Below, in pieces: positions 42,538 to 50,787 of a stretch of 64,000 bases of DNA; within the stretch, counting starts at the first letter, position 1, and each line of letters starts with the position of its first letter. Below the pieces are notes generated by a model. That model did not search any database. It was not told where the DNA came from and saw only the letters and a program-made list of their open reading frames with translations. Source of the stretch: Halomonas sp. YLGW01 (GTDB lineage: Bacteria; Pseudomonadota; Gammaproteobacteria; Pseudomonadales; Halomonadaceae); contig NZ_CP062005.1 in NCBI RefSeq assembly GCF_014840935.1, forward strand, positions 2,790,001-2,854,000, read 5' to 3'. The position numbers and the translations under genes were made by a program.

Positions 42538-42921
42538 TCAGTTAGCTTCGGCGGTTTCGGTACGTTCGCGCGGCTTGTCTTCGCGACGCGGACGCTTTTC
42601 TTCCGCCGGCTTCATCATCGGTGAAGCTTCGGTGATGGCTTCCTTGCAACGCACGACCAGGCTACGGATGATCGCGTCGTTGAAGCGGAAGATGTTCTCG
42701 ATTTCTTCGAGGGTCTCGCCGCTGCACTCGACGTTCATCAGCACGTAGTGAGCCTTGTGGATCTTGTTGATCGGATACGCCAGGTGGCGACGGCCCCAAT
42801 CTTCCAGACGATGAACGCTACCGCCGCTCTCGGTGACGAGGCTGGTATAACGCTCGACCATCGCCTGAACCTGTTCGCTCTGGTCCGGGTGGACCATGAA
42901 CACGATTTCGTAATGACGCAT
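42538..42921 (-). CDS. rpsF: 30S ribosomal protein S6
   Basis: 127 residues from ATG 42921 (GGAGACACT upstream): [43 protein letters not shown], and a charged C-terminal tail of Lys/Glu/Arg that is the site of glutamylation in E. coli S6. First gene of the operon with a good promoter at 43047-43075. The 125-nt leader contains a small GTCCG/CGGAC hairpin; autoregulation by S6:S18 is known in other bacteria but I cannot show it here. Confidence 0.97.
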   Translation of the reverse strand: MRHYEIVFMVHPDQSEQVQAMVERYTSLVTESGGSVHRLEDWGRRHLAYPINKIHKAHYVLMNVECSGETLEEIENIFRFNDAIIRSLVVRCKEAITEASPMMKPAEEKRPRREDKPRERTETAEAN

Positions 42922-43046
42922 AGTGTCTCCTTTCGGTTTGACAGCTTCCATAGGGCCATCGCGAAGCTAAACCTTCACGGCACCTGGGGAAGCAAGGAGT
43001 GATTAAACGGGTGTGGTGTCTGGCCGCAGTCCGACCAAGCCGGACA

Positions 43047-43075
43047 ATTGTAGTGACCGGCCGGCTAGCTTGCAA
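43047..43075 (-). promoter_or_regulatory. Candidate promoter of the rpsF operon
   Basis: Minus-strand TTGCAA (43075-43070), 17-bp spacer, TACAAT (43052-43047), about 125 bp before rpsF. The -35 overlaps the last codons of rlmB, so the r-protein operon can be expressed independently of rnr-rlmB. Confidence 0.65.
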
Positions 43076-43853
43076 GCTGGCGCTGTCGCAGGGCCTCGAA
43101 CAGACAGATGCCGGTGGCCACCGAGACGTTGAGGCTCGACACGCTGCCTACCATCGGCAGCTTGACCAGGTTATCGCAGGCCTCGCGAGTCAGCCGGCGC
43201 ATGCCCTTGCCCTCGGCTCCCATCACCAGCGCACAGGGCACGGTGAAGTCGCCATCGAAGACGCTGGCCTCGGCCTCGCCGGCGGTGCCGGTGATCCAGA
43301 CGCCCTGCTCCTTAAGCTTGCCCATGGCCCGCGCCAGGTTGGTGACCTGATAGACCGGCACGCTCTCGGCGGCCCCGCAGGCGACCTTGCGCACGGTGGC
43401 ATTGAGCGGCGCGGCCTTGTCCTTGGGCACGATGACGCCATCCACACCGGCGGCATCGGCGCTGCGCAGACAGGCACCGAAGTTGTGCACGTCGGTGACG
43501 CCATCGAGAATCAGCAGCAGCGGCGGCGTGTCCTTGGTCCAGCCCTTGAGCCTGAGCCACAGAGACTCCTCGCCCTCGGCGGCCAGGGGCGGACAAAAAG
43601 CAATCACGCCCTGATGGGCCGCGCCCTGCGCCAGCGCATCGAGGGCATCGCGAGGCTGAGACTGAACGCGGGAGCCGCGGCCACGAGCCTCGTCGATCAG
43701 GTCGGCGAGCCGCGTGCCCGCACTCCCCTCCTGCACCCAGAGTTCGCGGGGTGCTTCGCCCCGCGCCAACAGGGCGCGCACCGCGTGCACGCCATATACC
43801 GCATCTAGGCCAGCAGGCGCCTTGGGCCCCCGCTGACCGGGACGTCGTTTCAT
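43065..43853 (-). CDS. rlmB: 23S rRNA (guanosine2251-2'-O)-methyltransferase RlmB
   Basis: SpoU/TrmH-class enzyme, 262 residues. N-terminal substrate-binding domain (VYGVHAVRALLARGEAPRELWV) and SPOUT motifs: ILDGVTDVHNFGACLRSADAAG, ALVMGAEGKGMRRLTREACD, and LPMVGSVSSLNVSVATGICLFEALRQR. It follows rnr by 63 bp on the same strand, the conserved rnr-rlmB pair. Confidence 0.96.
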   Translation of the reverse strand: MKRRPGQRGPKAPAGLDAVYGVHAVRALLARGEAPRELWVQEGSAGTRLADLIDEARGRGSRVQSQPRDALDALAQGAAHQGVIAFCPPLAAEGEESLWLRLKGWTKDTPPLLLILDGVTDVHNFGACLRSADAAGVDGVIVPKDKAAPLNATVRKVACGAAESVPVYQVTNLARAMGKLKEQGVWITGTAGEAEASVFDGDFTVPCALVMGAEGKGMRRLTREACDNLVKLPMVGSVSSLNVSVATGICLFEALRQRQLAS

Positions 43854-43916
43854 GATCGGCTATTCCTGATATATCAAAGCATGCCGGCGCCGGGGCATTC
43901 ACCCCGGCGCCCGATC

Positions 43917-46325
43917 TCAGCGCTTGTTGCCACCGCCGCCTCGCGGCTTGCGGGGCCCGCGGCGACGGCCCTTGGGCTTTTCAGACTGAGGCTTGTCACC
44001 TTGCGGCTTGTCGGCCTTCGCGGCGGCCTGCGCCTGAGGCTCGGTACCCGGTTTGCGGCGCGGCGCGCGCTTGTGGCGGGGCTTCTCGTCGACCAGATCG
44101 AAGTCGATCTTGCGGTCGTCGAGATCGACCCGTGCCACCTGCACGGTCACACCGTCGCCCAGTCGATAGCTGACGCCAGAACGCTCGCCCTTGAGGCGAT
44201 GCTTCTCGGCCTCGTAGTGGTAGTAGTCGGAGGGCAGCGAGGTGACGTGCACCAGGCCCTCGACGTAGACCTCGTCGAGGCGTACGAAGATGCCGAACTG
44301 GGTGACCGAGGCGATGGTGCCCTCGAAGACATCGCCGACCTTGTCGGACATGAACTCGCACTTGAGCCAGTCTTCCACGTCGCGGGTGGCATCGTCGGCG
44401 CGCCGCTCGGTCATCGAGCAATGCTCACCGAAATGCACCATCTGCTCGAAGGAGTACGGCGACCAACGGCTGGGCGGTTCCACAGAGGCGCCCTCGGCCC
44501 GTAGCACGGTCGCGGTCTGGCGCGGCCCGCGGATCACCGAGCGGATGGCGCGGTGCACCAGCAGGTCCGGATAGCGACGAATCGGCGAGGTGAAGTGGGC
44601 ATAGGCCGGGTAGGCCAGGCCGAAGTGACCGTCGTTCTGGGGCGAGTAGACCGCCTGGTTCATCGAGCGCAGCATCACCGTCTGGATGATGTCGGCATCC
44701 GGACGGTCCTTGATGACCTCGCGCAGCGCCTGGTAGTCCTGCGGGGTCGGCTCGTCGCCGCCGCCCAGGGACAGGCCCAGCTCGTTGAGGAACAGGCGCA
44801 GGCGATCCAGTCGCTCGGGCGTCGGCGGCTGGTGGATGCGGTACAGCGCCGGCAGGTCGTGCTTGTCGAGGAAGCGCGCGGTGGCGACGTTGGCCGCCAG
44901 CATGCACTCCTCGACGATCTTGTGGGCGTCGTTGCGCGAACGCGGCACGATGGCATCGATCTTGCGCTCCTCGTTGAAGAGGATCGCCGTCTCGGTGGTC
45001 TCGAAGTCGATGGCCCCGCGTTCGCTGCGCGCCGAGCGCAGGATCCCGTAGAGCTCATGCAACTGCTCGAGCGACGGCACCAGCGAGGCGTGCTCCTCCC
45101 GCAGCGCCTGGCCCTCGGGGCTCTCCGGCTCCTGCAGGATCTTGCCGACCTTGTTGTAGGTCAGGCGGGCATGGGACTGGAAGACCGCCTCGTAGAAGCG
45201 ATAGCGGCTGATGGCGCCGGTCTTGGAGATGTTCATCTCGCAGACCATGGCCAGCCGGTCGACCGCCGGATTCAGCGAACACAGGCCGTTGGACAGCAGT
45301 TCCGGCAGCATCGGCACGACCTGACCGGGGAAGTAGACCGAGTTGCCGCGTGTCAGGGCCTCCTGATCCAAGGCGCTGCCGGGGCGGACATAGTGCGAGA
45401 CGTCGGCGATGGCGACGAGCAGCTTCCAGCTGCCCGACTTGGTCTGATAGGCGCAGATGGCATCGTCGAAGTCCTTGGCGCTCTCGTCATCGATGGTCAC
45501 CAGCGGCAGGTGGCGCAGGTCGATGCGATGCGCCTTGTCGTCCTCGGCCACCTCGGCGGACATCGAGGCGATCTGCTCGTCCACCTCGGGAGGGAACTGA
45601 TCCGGGATGTCATAGCTGCGGATGGCGATGCCGATCTCCATGCCCGGGTCCATGCGCTCGCCGAGCACCTCGATGACCTCGCCCACTGGCTGCTTGCGGG
45701 TCTCGGGCTGCTGGACGATGCGCGCCGAGACGACCTGGCCGTCCTGGGCGCCACCGCTGGCGCTATGGGGAATCAGCACTTCCTGAGAAATGCGGCTGTT
45801 CTCGGGAATCAGCACCGCGAACTCGTCATTGTTCTGACGATAGATGCCCACCACCGTCTGGGTGTTGCGGGCGATGACCTCGGCGATGGTCGCCTCGTCA
45901 CGGCCGCGGCGATCGCGGCCGCTGACCCGCACCAGCACATGATCGCCGTGGAATACACGGCGCATCTGTCGCGGCGGCAGCACCAGATCCGGCTTCTTGC
46001 CGTCATCGCGCAGGATGAAGCCGAAGCCGTCACGGTGCCCGAGCACCTTGCCCTTGATCAGGTCGAGCTTGTCGATCAGCGCATAGGCGCCACGACGGTT
46101 GCGCAGCACCTGACCGTCGCGCTCCATGGCCGCCAGGCGGCGACGCACGGCCTCCTGCTGATCCTCGTCGTCGAGGCCCAGCAGCCGACTCATGTTCTCA
46201 TGAGTGATCGGCTTGCCCGCCTCTTCGAGGCGGCGCAGCAGGTATTCGCGGCTGGGTACCGGATTGTCATACTTGTGGGCTTCACGTTCCGCGTGGGGAT
46301 CGTCGCTGAGCGTCCACTGAGTCAT
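43917..46325 (-). CDS. rnr: Ribonuclease R
   Basis: Processive 3'-5' exoribonuclease of the RNase II family that degrades structured RNA. 802 residues from ATG 46325 (AAGGA upstream): winged-helix N-terminus (PSREYLLRRLEEAGKPI), cold-shock domains, RNB domain with the metal-binding DDESAKDFDDAICA motif, S1 domain (VGDVFEGTIASVTQFGIFVRLDEVYVEGLVHVTSL), and a C-terminal Lys/Arg/Gly-rich tail (RRRGPRKPRGGGGNKR). A frame start at 46457 is not supported. Confidence 0.97.
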   Translation of the reverse strand: MTQWTLSDDPHAEREAHKYDNPVPSREYLLRRLEEAGKPITHENMSRLLGLDDEDQQEAVRRRLAAMERDGQVLRNRRGAYALIDKLDLIKGKVLGHRDGFGFILRDDGKKPDLVLPPRQMRRVFHGDHVLVRVSGRDRRGRDEATIAEVIARNTQTVVGIYRQNNDEFAVLIPENSRISQEVLIPHSASGGAQDGQVVSARIVQQPETRKQPVGEVIEVLGERMDPGMEIGIAIRSYDIPDQFPPEVDEQIASMSAEVAEDDKAHRIDLRHLPLVTIDDESAKDFDDAICAYQTKSGSWKLLVAIADVSHYVRPGSALDQEALTRGNSVYFPGQVVPMLPELLSNGLCSLNPAVDRLAMVCEMNISKTGAISRYRFYEAVFQSHARLTYNKVGKILQEPESPEGQALREEHASLVPSLEQLHELYGILRSARSERGAIDFETTETAILFNEERKIDAIVPRSRNDAHKIVEECMLAANVATARFLDKHDLPALYRIHQPPTPERLDRLRLFLNELGLSLGGGDEPTPQDYQALREVIKDRPDADIIQTVMLRSMNQAVYSPQNDGHFGLAYPAYAHFTSPIRRYPDLLVHRAIRSVIRGPRQTATVLRAEGASVEPPSRWSPYSFEQMVHFGEHCSMTERRADDATRDVEDWLKCEFMSDKVGDVFEGTIASVTQFGIFVRLDEVYVEGLVHVTSLPSDYYHYEAEKHRLKGERSGVSYRLGDGVTVQVARVDLDDRKIDFDLVDEKPRHKRAPRRKPGTEPQAQAAAKADKPQGDKPQSEKPKGRRRGPRKPRGGGGNKR

Positions 46326-46405
46326 ACGCAAGGCGTCCTTGATAAGGGAAAAACGATGCACCACGGACGTGAGGCAAGAAATCGCATCTTCATTAACATC
46401 GCGCC

Positions 46406-46434
46406 AGTATAGCGTCGCAGCGAGCCCGACCCAA
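46406..46434 (-). promoter_or_regulatory. Candidate promoter of rnr-rlmB
   Basis: Minus-strand TTGGGT (46434-46429), 17-bp spacer, TATACT (46411-46406), about 80 bp before the rnr ATG. Confidence 0.5.
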
Positions 46435-46522
46435 CCATAACCGTGGCCGCGCCTCAAGTCGCCCGGGGTGGCCGGCCGGTGCCGCCGGCAAAGAAAAATC
46501 CGCGTGCCACCGGGCCCAAGTC

Positions 46523-46550
46523 TTGCATTGTCTCATGGAATCGGTATTAT
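46523..46550 (+). promoter_or_regulatory. Candidate promoter of the tRNA-Leu cluster
   Basis: TTGCAT (46523-46528), 16-bp spacer, TATTAT (46545-46550), followed by a C-rich discriminator. The mature tRNA begins at 46563, so the primary leader would be only a few bases. Confidence 0.6.
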
Positions 46551-46562
46551 ACCGCTCACGTT

Positions 46563-46649
46563 GCCCGGGTGGCGGAATTGGTAGACGCGCTAGCTTCAGG
46601 TGCTAGTGTCCGTATGGACGTGGAGGTTCAAGTCCTCTCCCGGGCACCA
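46563..46649 (+). tRNA. tRNA-Leu (anticodon CAG), copy 1
   Basis: 87 nt including encoded CCA. Acceptor GCCCGGG pairs with CCCGGGC; anticodon stem CTAGC/GCTAG closes loop TTCAGGT, anticodon CAG (reads CUG); long variable arm as in class II tRNAs; T-loop GGTTCAAGTCC. Confidence 0.97.
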
Positions 46650-46770
46650 ACGATGATTTAAGGCTCTCGCCGCGATCATCACGGGATGCAAATCCCATCG
46701 GCAGCGACCTGTCGAAAGAAGTACCAGCAGTACCCGTTGATCATTCAGCGGCACAATATGGCTCGTGTTC

Positions 46771-46857
46771 GCCCAGGTGGCGGAATTGGTAGACGCGCTA
46801 GCTTCAGGTGCTAGTGTCCGTAAGGACGTGGAGGTTCAAGTCCTCTCCTGGGCACCA
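46771..46857 (+). tRNA. tRNA-Leu (anticodon CAG), copy 2
   Basis: Same body as copy 1 but acceptor GCCCAGG/CCTGGGC, a compensated G-C to A-U change, and a GTAAG variable-arm tip. CCA is encoded. It is 121 bp downstream of copy 1. Confidence 0.97.
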
Positions 46858-46921
46858 TCGATAATGTCTTTTTCAAGACGGACTCGATGACCCGGCAAGC
46901 GAACACCGGCCAGCATGATGC

Positions 46922-47008
46922 GCCCGGGTGGCGGAATTGGTAGACGCGCTAGCTTCAGGTGCTAGTGTCCGTATGGACGTGGAGGTTCAAGTCCTCTCCC
47001 GGGCACCA
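46922..47008 (+). tRNA. tRNA-Leu (anticodon CAG), copy 3
   Basis: Identical to copy 1 over its 87 nt as far as I can read, including acceptor GCCCGGG/CCCGGGC and the GTATGG variable arm. Spacer of 64 bp from copy 2. Confidence 0.97.
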
Positions 47009-47061
47009 ATTCGCATCATGTAGTATCACCTTCCCGAGACGCCGGTTCCGGCGAACCCGCT

Positions 47062-47148
47062 GCCCAGATGGCGGAATTGGTAGACGCGCTAGCTTCAGGT
47101 GCTAGTGTCCTTATGGACGTGGAGGTTCAAGTCCTCTTCTGGGCACCA
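47062..47148 (+). tRNA. tRNA-Leu (anticodon CAG), copy 4
   Basis: Acceptor GCCCAGA/TCTGGGC, two compensated pair changes relative to copies 1 and 3; the variable arm reads CTTATGG. T-rich runs follow (TTTTCC, TTTTTTCG at 47150-47180) without a clear hairpin. Confidence 0.97.
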
Positions 47149-47364
47149 TCGGTTTTCCCCGCTTTTCCCTGTTTTTTCGTACTATTCCCCATCGCTCTAA
47201 CATCTTGCACGCCTGGCCGAAATGGACCGCACCAGCCGCTCTCGCCTGCGGGTATTCTGCGTGCTCCTGTTACGCGGCTTGCTTCTGACCGACCCTGTCT
47301 TCTCGTCGTACGGCCATGTCGCCGCGCCTTGTCGTGCGCGCTCGCCAGGATTCCAGGAATGGGA

Positions 47365-48222
47365 TTACTGGAAGCGACCGGGGCGCCGCGCCACGACCTG
47401 TAGCGCCCAGCCATCATCGCTGATACCGCCTTCGAGACGCGCCGCCACCGACGCTGGCAGCTGCGGGAAGAAATCCAGGCCGGTGCGAGCCTCGATCTCA
47501 TCGACGCTGGCCAGGAAACGATCCAGCGGCTCGTTCCCGCTGACATCCTGGGGCATGATGAAGGCCAGCACTCGCGGCGATTCGGACGGCACCACCAGGA
47601 TCTTGTAGAAGGCCTCGGGGACCTGGGTGAAGCCCACCCGGCGAAAGACGCCGTCGAGAAAGTCATCGGCGTAGATAGGGCCGGTGATGACCTGCAGGGT
47701 GCCGAAGCGCGGCACGAAATGATCCATCACCGCCTCCTCCAGCCGCTGCCAGAGCTGGCGGTTGAGGTTGGGGCGCTGCGGCGACATGTTGCTCATCAGA
47801 AAGGTCTGACGCTGCGCCTCGCGGCCGTGCACGGCCGCGATGGCATAGTTGGGCGCCAGGTGGCCGCGATCATAGCCGCTGCCTCGGTAGCTGTCGGTGG
47901 TCACCGGCCACAGCGTTCGCCAGTCGCGCTGAAAGCCCGGGCGGTCGCCGATGCGCGCCGCCCCGTCATCGGTGAGCCAGTAGCTGGCCCACAGCGGGTT
48001 GACCCGCAGGTCGGACCAACCCACCAGGAAGCCGTCATTGCGCAGCACCCGGTGCAGATTCAGCGGGCTTGGGGTTTCCCAGGTCGTCACGCCCATCCAG
48101 CTCAAGCGATTGCGATACTCGGCCTCCTGGCTGTACCAGAGCCCCGTGGCCACTACCACGAACAGGCCCGAGATCATCAGGCGGCGCAGCCCGCTGCGCC
48201 CCATCGACAGCAACTTCCCCAT
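47365..48222 (-). CDS. Membrane-anchored DNA/RNA non-specific endonuclease
   Basis: 285 residues: a short basic N-terminus, one membrane helix (about 14-30, MISGLFVVVATGLWY), then a beta-beta-alpha-metal nuclease domain with the active-site motif YDRGHLAPN (D118-H121) and the NMSPQRPNLNRQLWQRLEE segment carrying the metal-ligand Asn. It would face the periplasm and degrade incoming or released nucleic acid. GGGAGTGA precedes ATG 48222. Monocistronic, divergent from hip. Confidence 0.9.
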   Translation of the reverse strand: MGKLLSMGRSGLRRLMISGLFVVVATGLWYSQEAEYRNRLSWMGVTTWETPSPLNLHRVLRNDGFLVGWSDLRVNPLWASYWLTDDGAARIGDRPGFQRDWRTLWPVTTDSYRGSGYDRGHLAPNYAIAAVHGREAQRQTFLMSNMSPQRPNLNRQLWQRLEEAVMDHFVPRFGTLQVITGPIYADDFLDGVFRRVGFTQVPEAFYKILVVPSESPRVLAFIMPQDVSGNEPLDRFLASVDEIEARTGLDFFPQLPASVAARLEGGISDDGWALQVVARRPGRFQ

Positions 48223-48615
48223 TCACTCCCCCGTCACGGCTCTCGCCCGATCCTCGCCAAACCGCCCATGCCGGCCGCCCCGGCACTGCGGCCTTAGGCG
48301 GCGGAGTATACCAGCGGCGGACCGAGCGCACAGGCGACACCGCGCGTGCGGCCGATTGCCGCGCGCGGTGGTCTCGATTCCCTGTACTCATCGCCATGCA
48401 CTAAAATGAGTGACGAACTCCGCACGCCACCGCCGGTCCCAAGAGAGGCAACGCGGAAACGAAGCAGTCGCCGCGAGTCCCGCCATTCGGCCTCGCGCAA
48501 ACCAGAGGCGGCCGAAGCCGCCCGATGACCGTGATACGGGCCCAGTCCCTGGCAGGACATCCTTGGCAGGACAATCGAGGGGCCCGAAAAAGAAGATCAA
48601 CCCGAAGGAGACACC
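48223..48615. other. Intergenic region between the nuclease and hip genes
   Basis: 393 bp between divergent genes. It contains TAAAAT at 48402-48407 without a clear -35, and TGGCAGGACA repeated at 48550 and 48564 before the hip ribosome site. A 40-codon Arg/Ser-rich frame (48406-48528) has no ribosome site. I see no RNA gene. Confidence 0.5.
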
Positions 48616-48927
48616 ATGGCTAATCAGAGTCGCCGCGACTTTATGCGCAACAGCCTACTGGGCCTCGCGGCCCTGCCGCTGGGTGCCGGCATCCTGTCAC
48701 GTCAGGCCCTGGCGCAGGACCTGCCGCGCCTGGACCCGGAAAACCCGCAAGCCAAGGCCCTCAACTACGTCGTCAAGGCAAGCGATGCCAGCGATCACCC
48801 GGCCTATGCCGAGGGCGAGAAGTGCTCCAACTGCATGTTCTACAACGCCGACACTCAGGGCTGCCAGCTGTTCCCACAGAACAGCGTGGAAGCCGAAGGC
48901 TGGTGCCAATCCTGGACCGCCGCCTGA
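48616..48927 (+). CDS. hip: High-potential iron-sulfur protein (HiPIP), Tat-exported
   Basis: Periplasmic [4Fe-4S] electron carrier. The 103 residues start with a twin-arginine signal (SRRDFMRNSLLGLAALPLG, cleavage after residue 33 near ALA), then a HiPIP domain with ligands C70, C73, C83 and C97 in the pattern C-x2-C-x9-C-x13-C. GAAGGAGA precedes ATG 48616. HiPIPs carry electrons from the bc1 complex to reaction centres or terminal oxidases; with no photosystem here, delivery to a cytochrome oxidase is plausible. Confidence 0.95.
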   Translation: MANQSRRDFMRNSLLGLAALPLGAGILSRQALAQDLPRLDPENPQAKALNYVVKASDASDHPAYAEGEKCSNCMFYNADTQGCQLFPQNSVEAEGWCQSWTAA

Positions 48928-48931
48928 GCCC

Positions 48932-49000
48932 GCCTGCCGCCTCGGCGGCAGGCCCCTAACGACACAACCCGCCATGAAGGGCGGGTTGTGTCGTTAGGGG
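48932..49000. terminator. Two adjacent strong hairpins after hip
   Basis: First hairpin GCCTGCCGCC/GGCGGCAGGC (48932-48953), then a perfect 21-bp stem (48953-48973 with 48980-49000) with a 6-nt loop. They share base 48953, so the two structures compete at their junction. No T run follows; a bidirectional terminator between hip and spoVR is the simplest reading. Confidence 0.65.
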
Positions 49001-49049
49001 CTGGTAAAACAGCGTCGCTTGCGCATGCGGTCGGACCCGCATCGTCCTA

Positions 49050-49084
49050 TTTTCCTCCTCTCCCTCTCCCTCTCCCTCTTTCCC
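49050..49084 (+). other. 35-nt homopyrimidine tract with CTCCCT repeats
   Basis: Uninterrupted C/T from 49050 to 49084, including four consecutive CTCCCT-like units, in the 212 bp between the hip hairpins and the spoVR stop. No gene seen. Confidence 0.8.
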
Positions 49085-49212
49085 ACCTTCACGCTTCACC
49101 CATCATCGAATATGGGCGAACACTATTTCCTCCTAGGCTTCACCTCAGACTTCGCTCCAGGCGCCGCGCTGATACCCAGCCTACGGCTTCTCGTCTTCGG
49201 TCAACTATCGCG

Positions 49213-50769
49213 TCACTCCTGCCCGGTTTCATTGGGCAGCGGCCACTGATAGCGACGCGCCACTTCGTCCTCCTCGATCGACTCGAGGCGAACCGGGAAG
49301 CCCCACAGCTGATGCAGGTGGCGCATCACCGGATAGACGCTCTTTGCCAGCGGCCGACGGCGGTCCTGGACGTGGCGCAGGGTCAGCGAGCGATCCCCCC
49401 GGATATCGGCCGCGTAGACCTGGATGTTCGGCTCACGGACCGACAGCGCGTACTGCACCGACAGCGCCTCGCGAATGCGCCGATAGCCTCGCTCGTCATG
49501 AATCGCCGCCACCGTCAGCATCTCGTCCTGATCGTCATCGATCACGTTGAAGAGCTTGAGATCGCGAATCACCTTCGGTGACAGGAACTGCTGGATGAAG
49601 GACTCGTCCTTGAAATTCCGCATCGCGAAATGCAGCGTCTCGAGCCAGTCACTGCCGGCAATATCGGGGAACCACTCCCGGTCCTCGGCGGTGGGGGACT
49701 CGCAGATGCGGCGAATGTCGGTAAACATCGCGAAGCCCAGCGCATAGGGGTTGAGGCCGTTGTAGTAGGGACTGTCGAAGGGCGGCTGATTGACCACGGC
49801 GGTGTGCGATTGCAGGAACTCGAGGATCAGACCCTCGTCGACGAGCCCCTCGTCGAACATCCGGTGCATCAGGGTATAGTGCCAGAAAGTCGCCCAGCCC
49901 TCGTTCATGACCTGGGTCTGGCGCTGGGGATAGAAATACTGGGCCAGCTTGCGCACGATGCGCACGATCTCCCGCTGCCAGGGCGCGAGCAGGGGCGCAT
50001 TCTTCTCGATGAAATAGAGCAGATTCTCCTGCGGCTCCGGCGGGTAGCGGCCGGCCTGGTGAAGGTCCAGCGGATCGTCATCGTCCATCCGGTCGCCGGC
50101 CACCTGCTCCTGCTCGGCCAGCGGAATCGTCCGCCACAGCATGTTCACCTGCGCCTGCAGGTACTCCTCACGCTCGGCCTGGCGAAGCGCCTCCTCCTCG
50201 GGGGAGATCGGCGAGGGCCGCTTGTAGCGATCGACCCCATAGTTCTGCAACGCGTGGCAGGCATCCAGCAGCTGCTCCACCGCCGCCACCCCGTGACGCT
50301 CCTCGCACTCGGCCACGTATTTCCGCGCGAACACCAGGTAGTCGATGATCGAGCCGGCATCGGTCCAGGCGCGAAACAGGTAGTTGCCCTTGAAGAAGGA
50401 GTTGTGCCCGTAGCAGGCATGCGCCATCACCAGCACCTGCATCATCAGGGTGTTCTCTTCCATCAGATAGGCGATGCAGGGATCGGAGTTGATGACCAGC
50501 TCATAGGCGAGCCCCATCTGGCCACGACGATAGGCCTGCTCAACGGACAGGAACTGCTTGCCGAAGGACCAGTGATGGTAGCCCACCGGCATGCCCACGC
50601 TGGCGTAGGCATCCATCATCTGCTCCGAGGTGATCACCTCGATCTGATTAGGATAGGTATCGAGGCGATATTCATCGGCGAGTCGGGCGATCTCGCGCTC
50701 GAACTCGGCGAGCACCTCGAAGTTCCAGTCCGAACCGGTGGCGAGGGGAGTCTGTCGGGTCTTGCTCAT
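49213..50769 (-). CDS. SpoVR family protein (YcgB-like)
   Basis: 518 residues, similar to E. coli YcgB and Bacillus SpoVR. Recognisable blocks: NQIEVITSEQMMDAYASVGMPVGYHHWSFGKQFL, MMQVLVMAHACYGHNSFFKGNYLF and NEGWATFWHYTLMHRMFDEGL, with His/Glu-rich motifs. Molecular function is unknown. AGGAGG precedes ATG 50769. It lies 18 bp downstream of yeaH and forms the conserved prkA-yeaH-spoVR unit, which in enterics responds to stationary phase and nitrogen starvation. Confidence 0.95.
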   Translation of the reverse strand: MSKTRQTPLATGSDWNFEVLAEFEREIARLADEYRLDTYPNQIEVITSEQMMDAYASVGMPVGYHHWSFGKQFLSVEQAYRRGQMGLAYELVINSDPCIAYLMEENTLMMQVLVMAHACYGHNSFFKGNYLFRAWTDAGSIIDYLVFARKYVAECEERHGVAAVEQLLDACHALQNYGVDRYKRPSPISPEEEALRQAEREEYLQAQVNMLWRTIPLAEQEQVAGDRMDDDDPLDLHQAGRYPPEPQENLLYFIEKNAPLLAPWQREIVRIVRKLAQYFYPQRQTQVMNEGWATFWHYTLMHRMFDEGLVDEGLILEFLQSHTAVVNQPPFDSPYYNGLNPYALGFAMFTDIRRICESPTAEDREWFPDIAGSDWLETLHFAMRNFKDESFIQQFLSPKVIRDLKLFNVIDDDQDEMLTVAAIHDERGYRRIREALSVQYALSVREPNIQVYAADIRGDRSLTLRHVQDRRRPLAKSVYPVMRHLHQLWGFPVRLESIEEDEVARRYQWPLPNETGQE

Positions 50770-50787
50770 GCTGCCTCCTGGAGCCGC

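Noticed and set aside
44553-46412. A 619-codon plus-strand frame opposite rnr
   Set aside because: Antisense of a complete, well-conserved RNase R gene; no ribosome site or domain.
46563-47148. Four regularly spaced near-identical repeats, considered as a CRISPR-like or repeat array
   Set aside because: Each folds as a full tRNA-Leu with encoded CCA and the spacers are unequal.
48406-48528. 40-codon basic Arg/Ser-rich frame upstream of hip
   Set aside because: No ribosome-binding site before the ATG, and a TAAAAT box overlaps the start, so it is more likely leader or promoter DNA.
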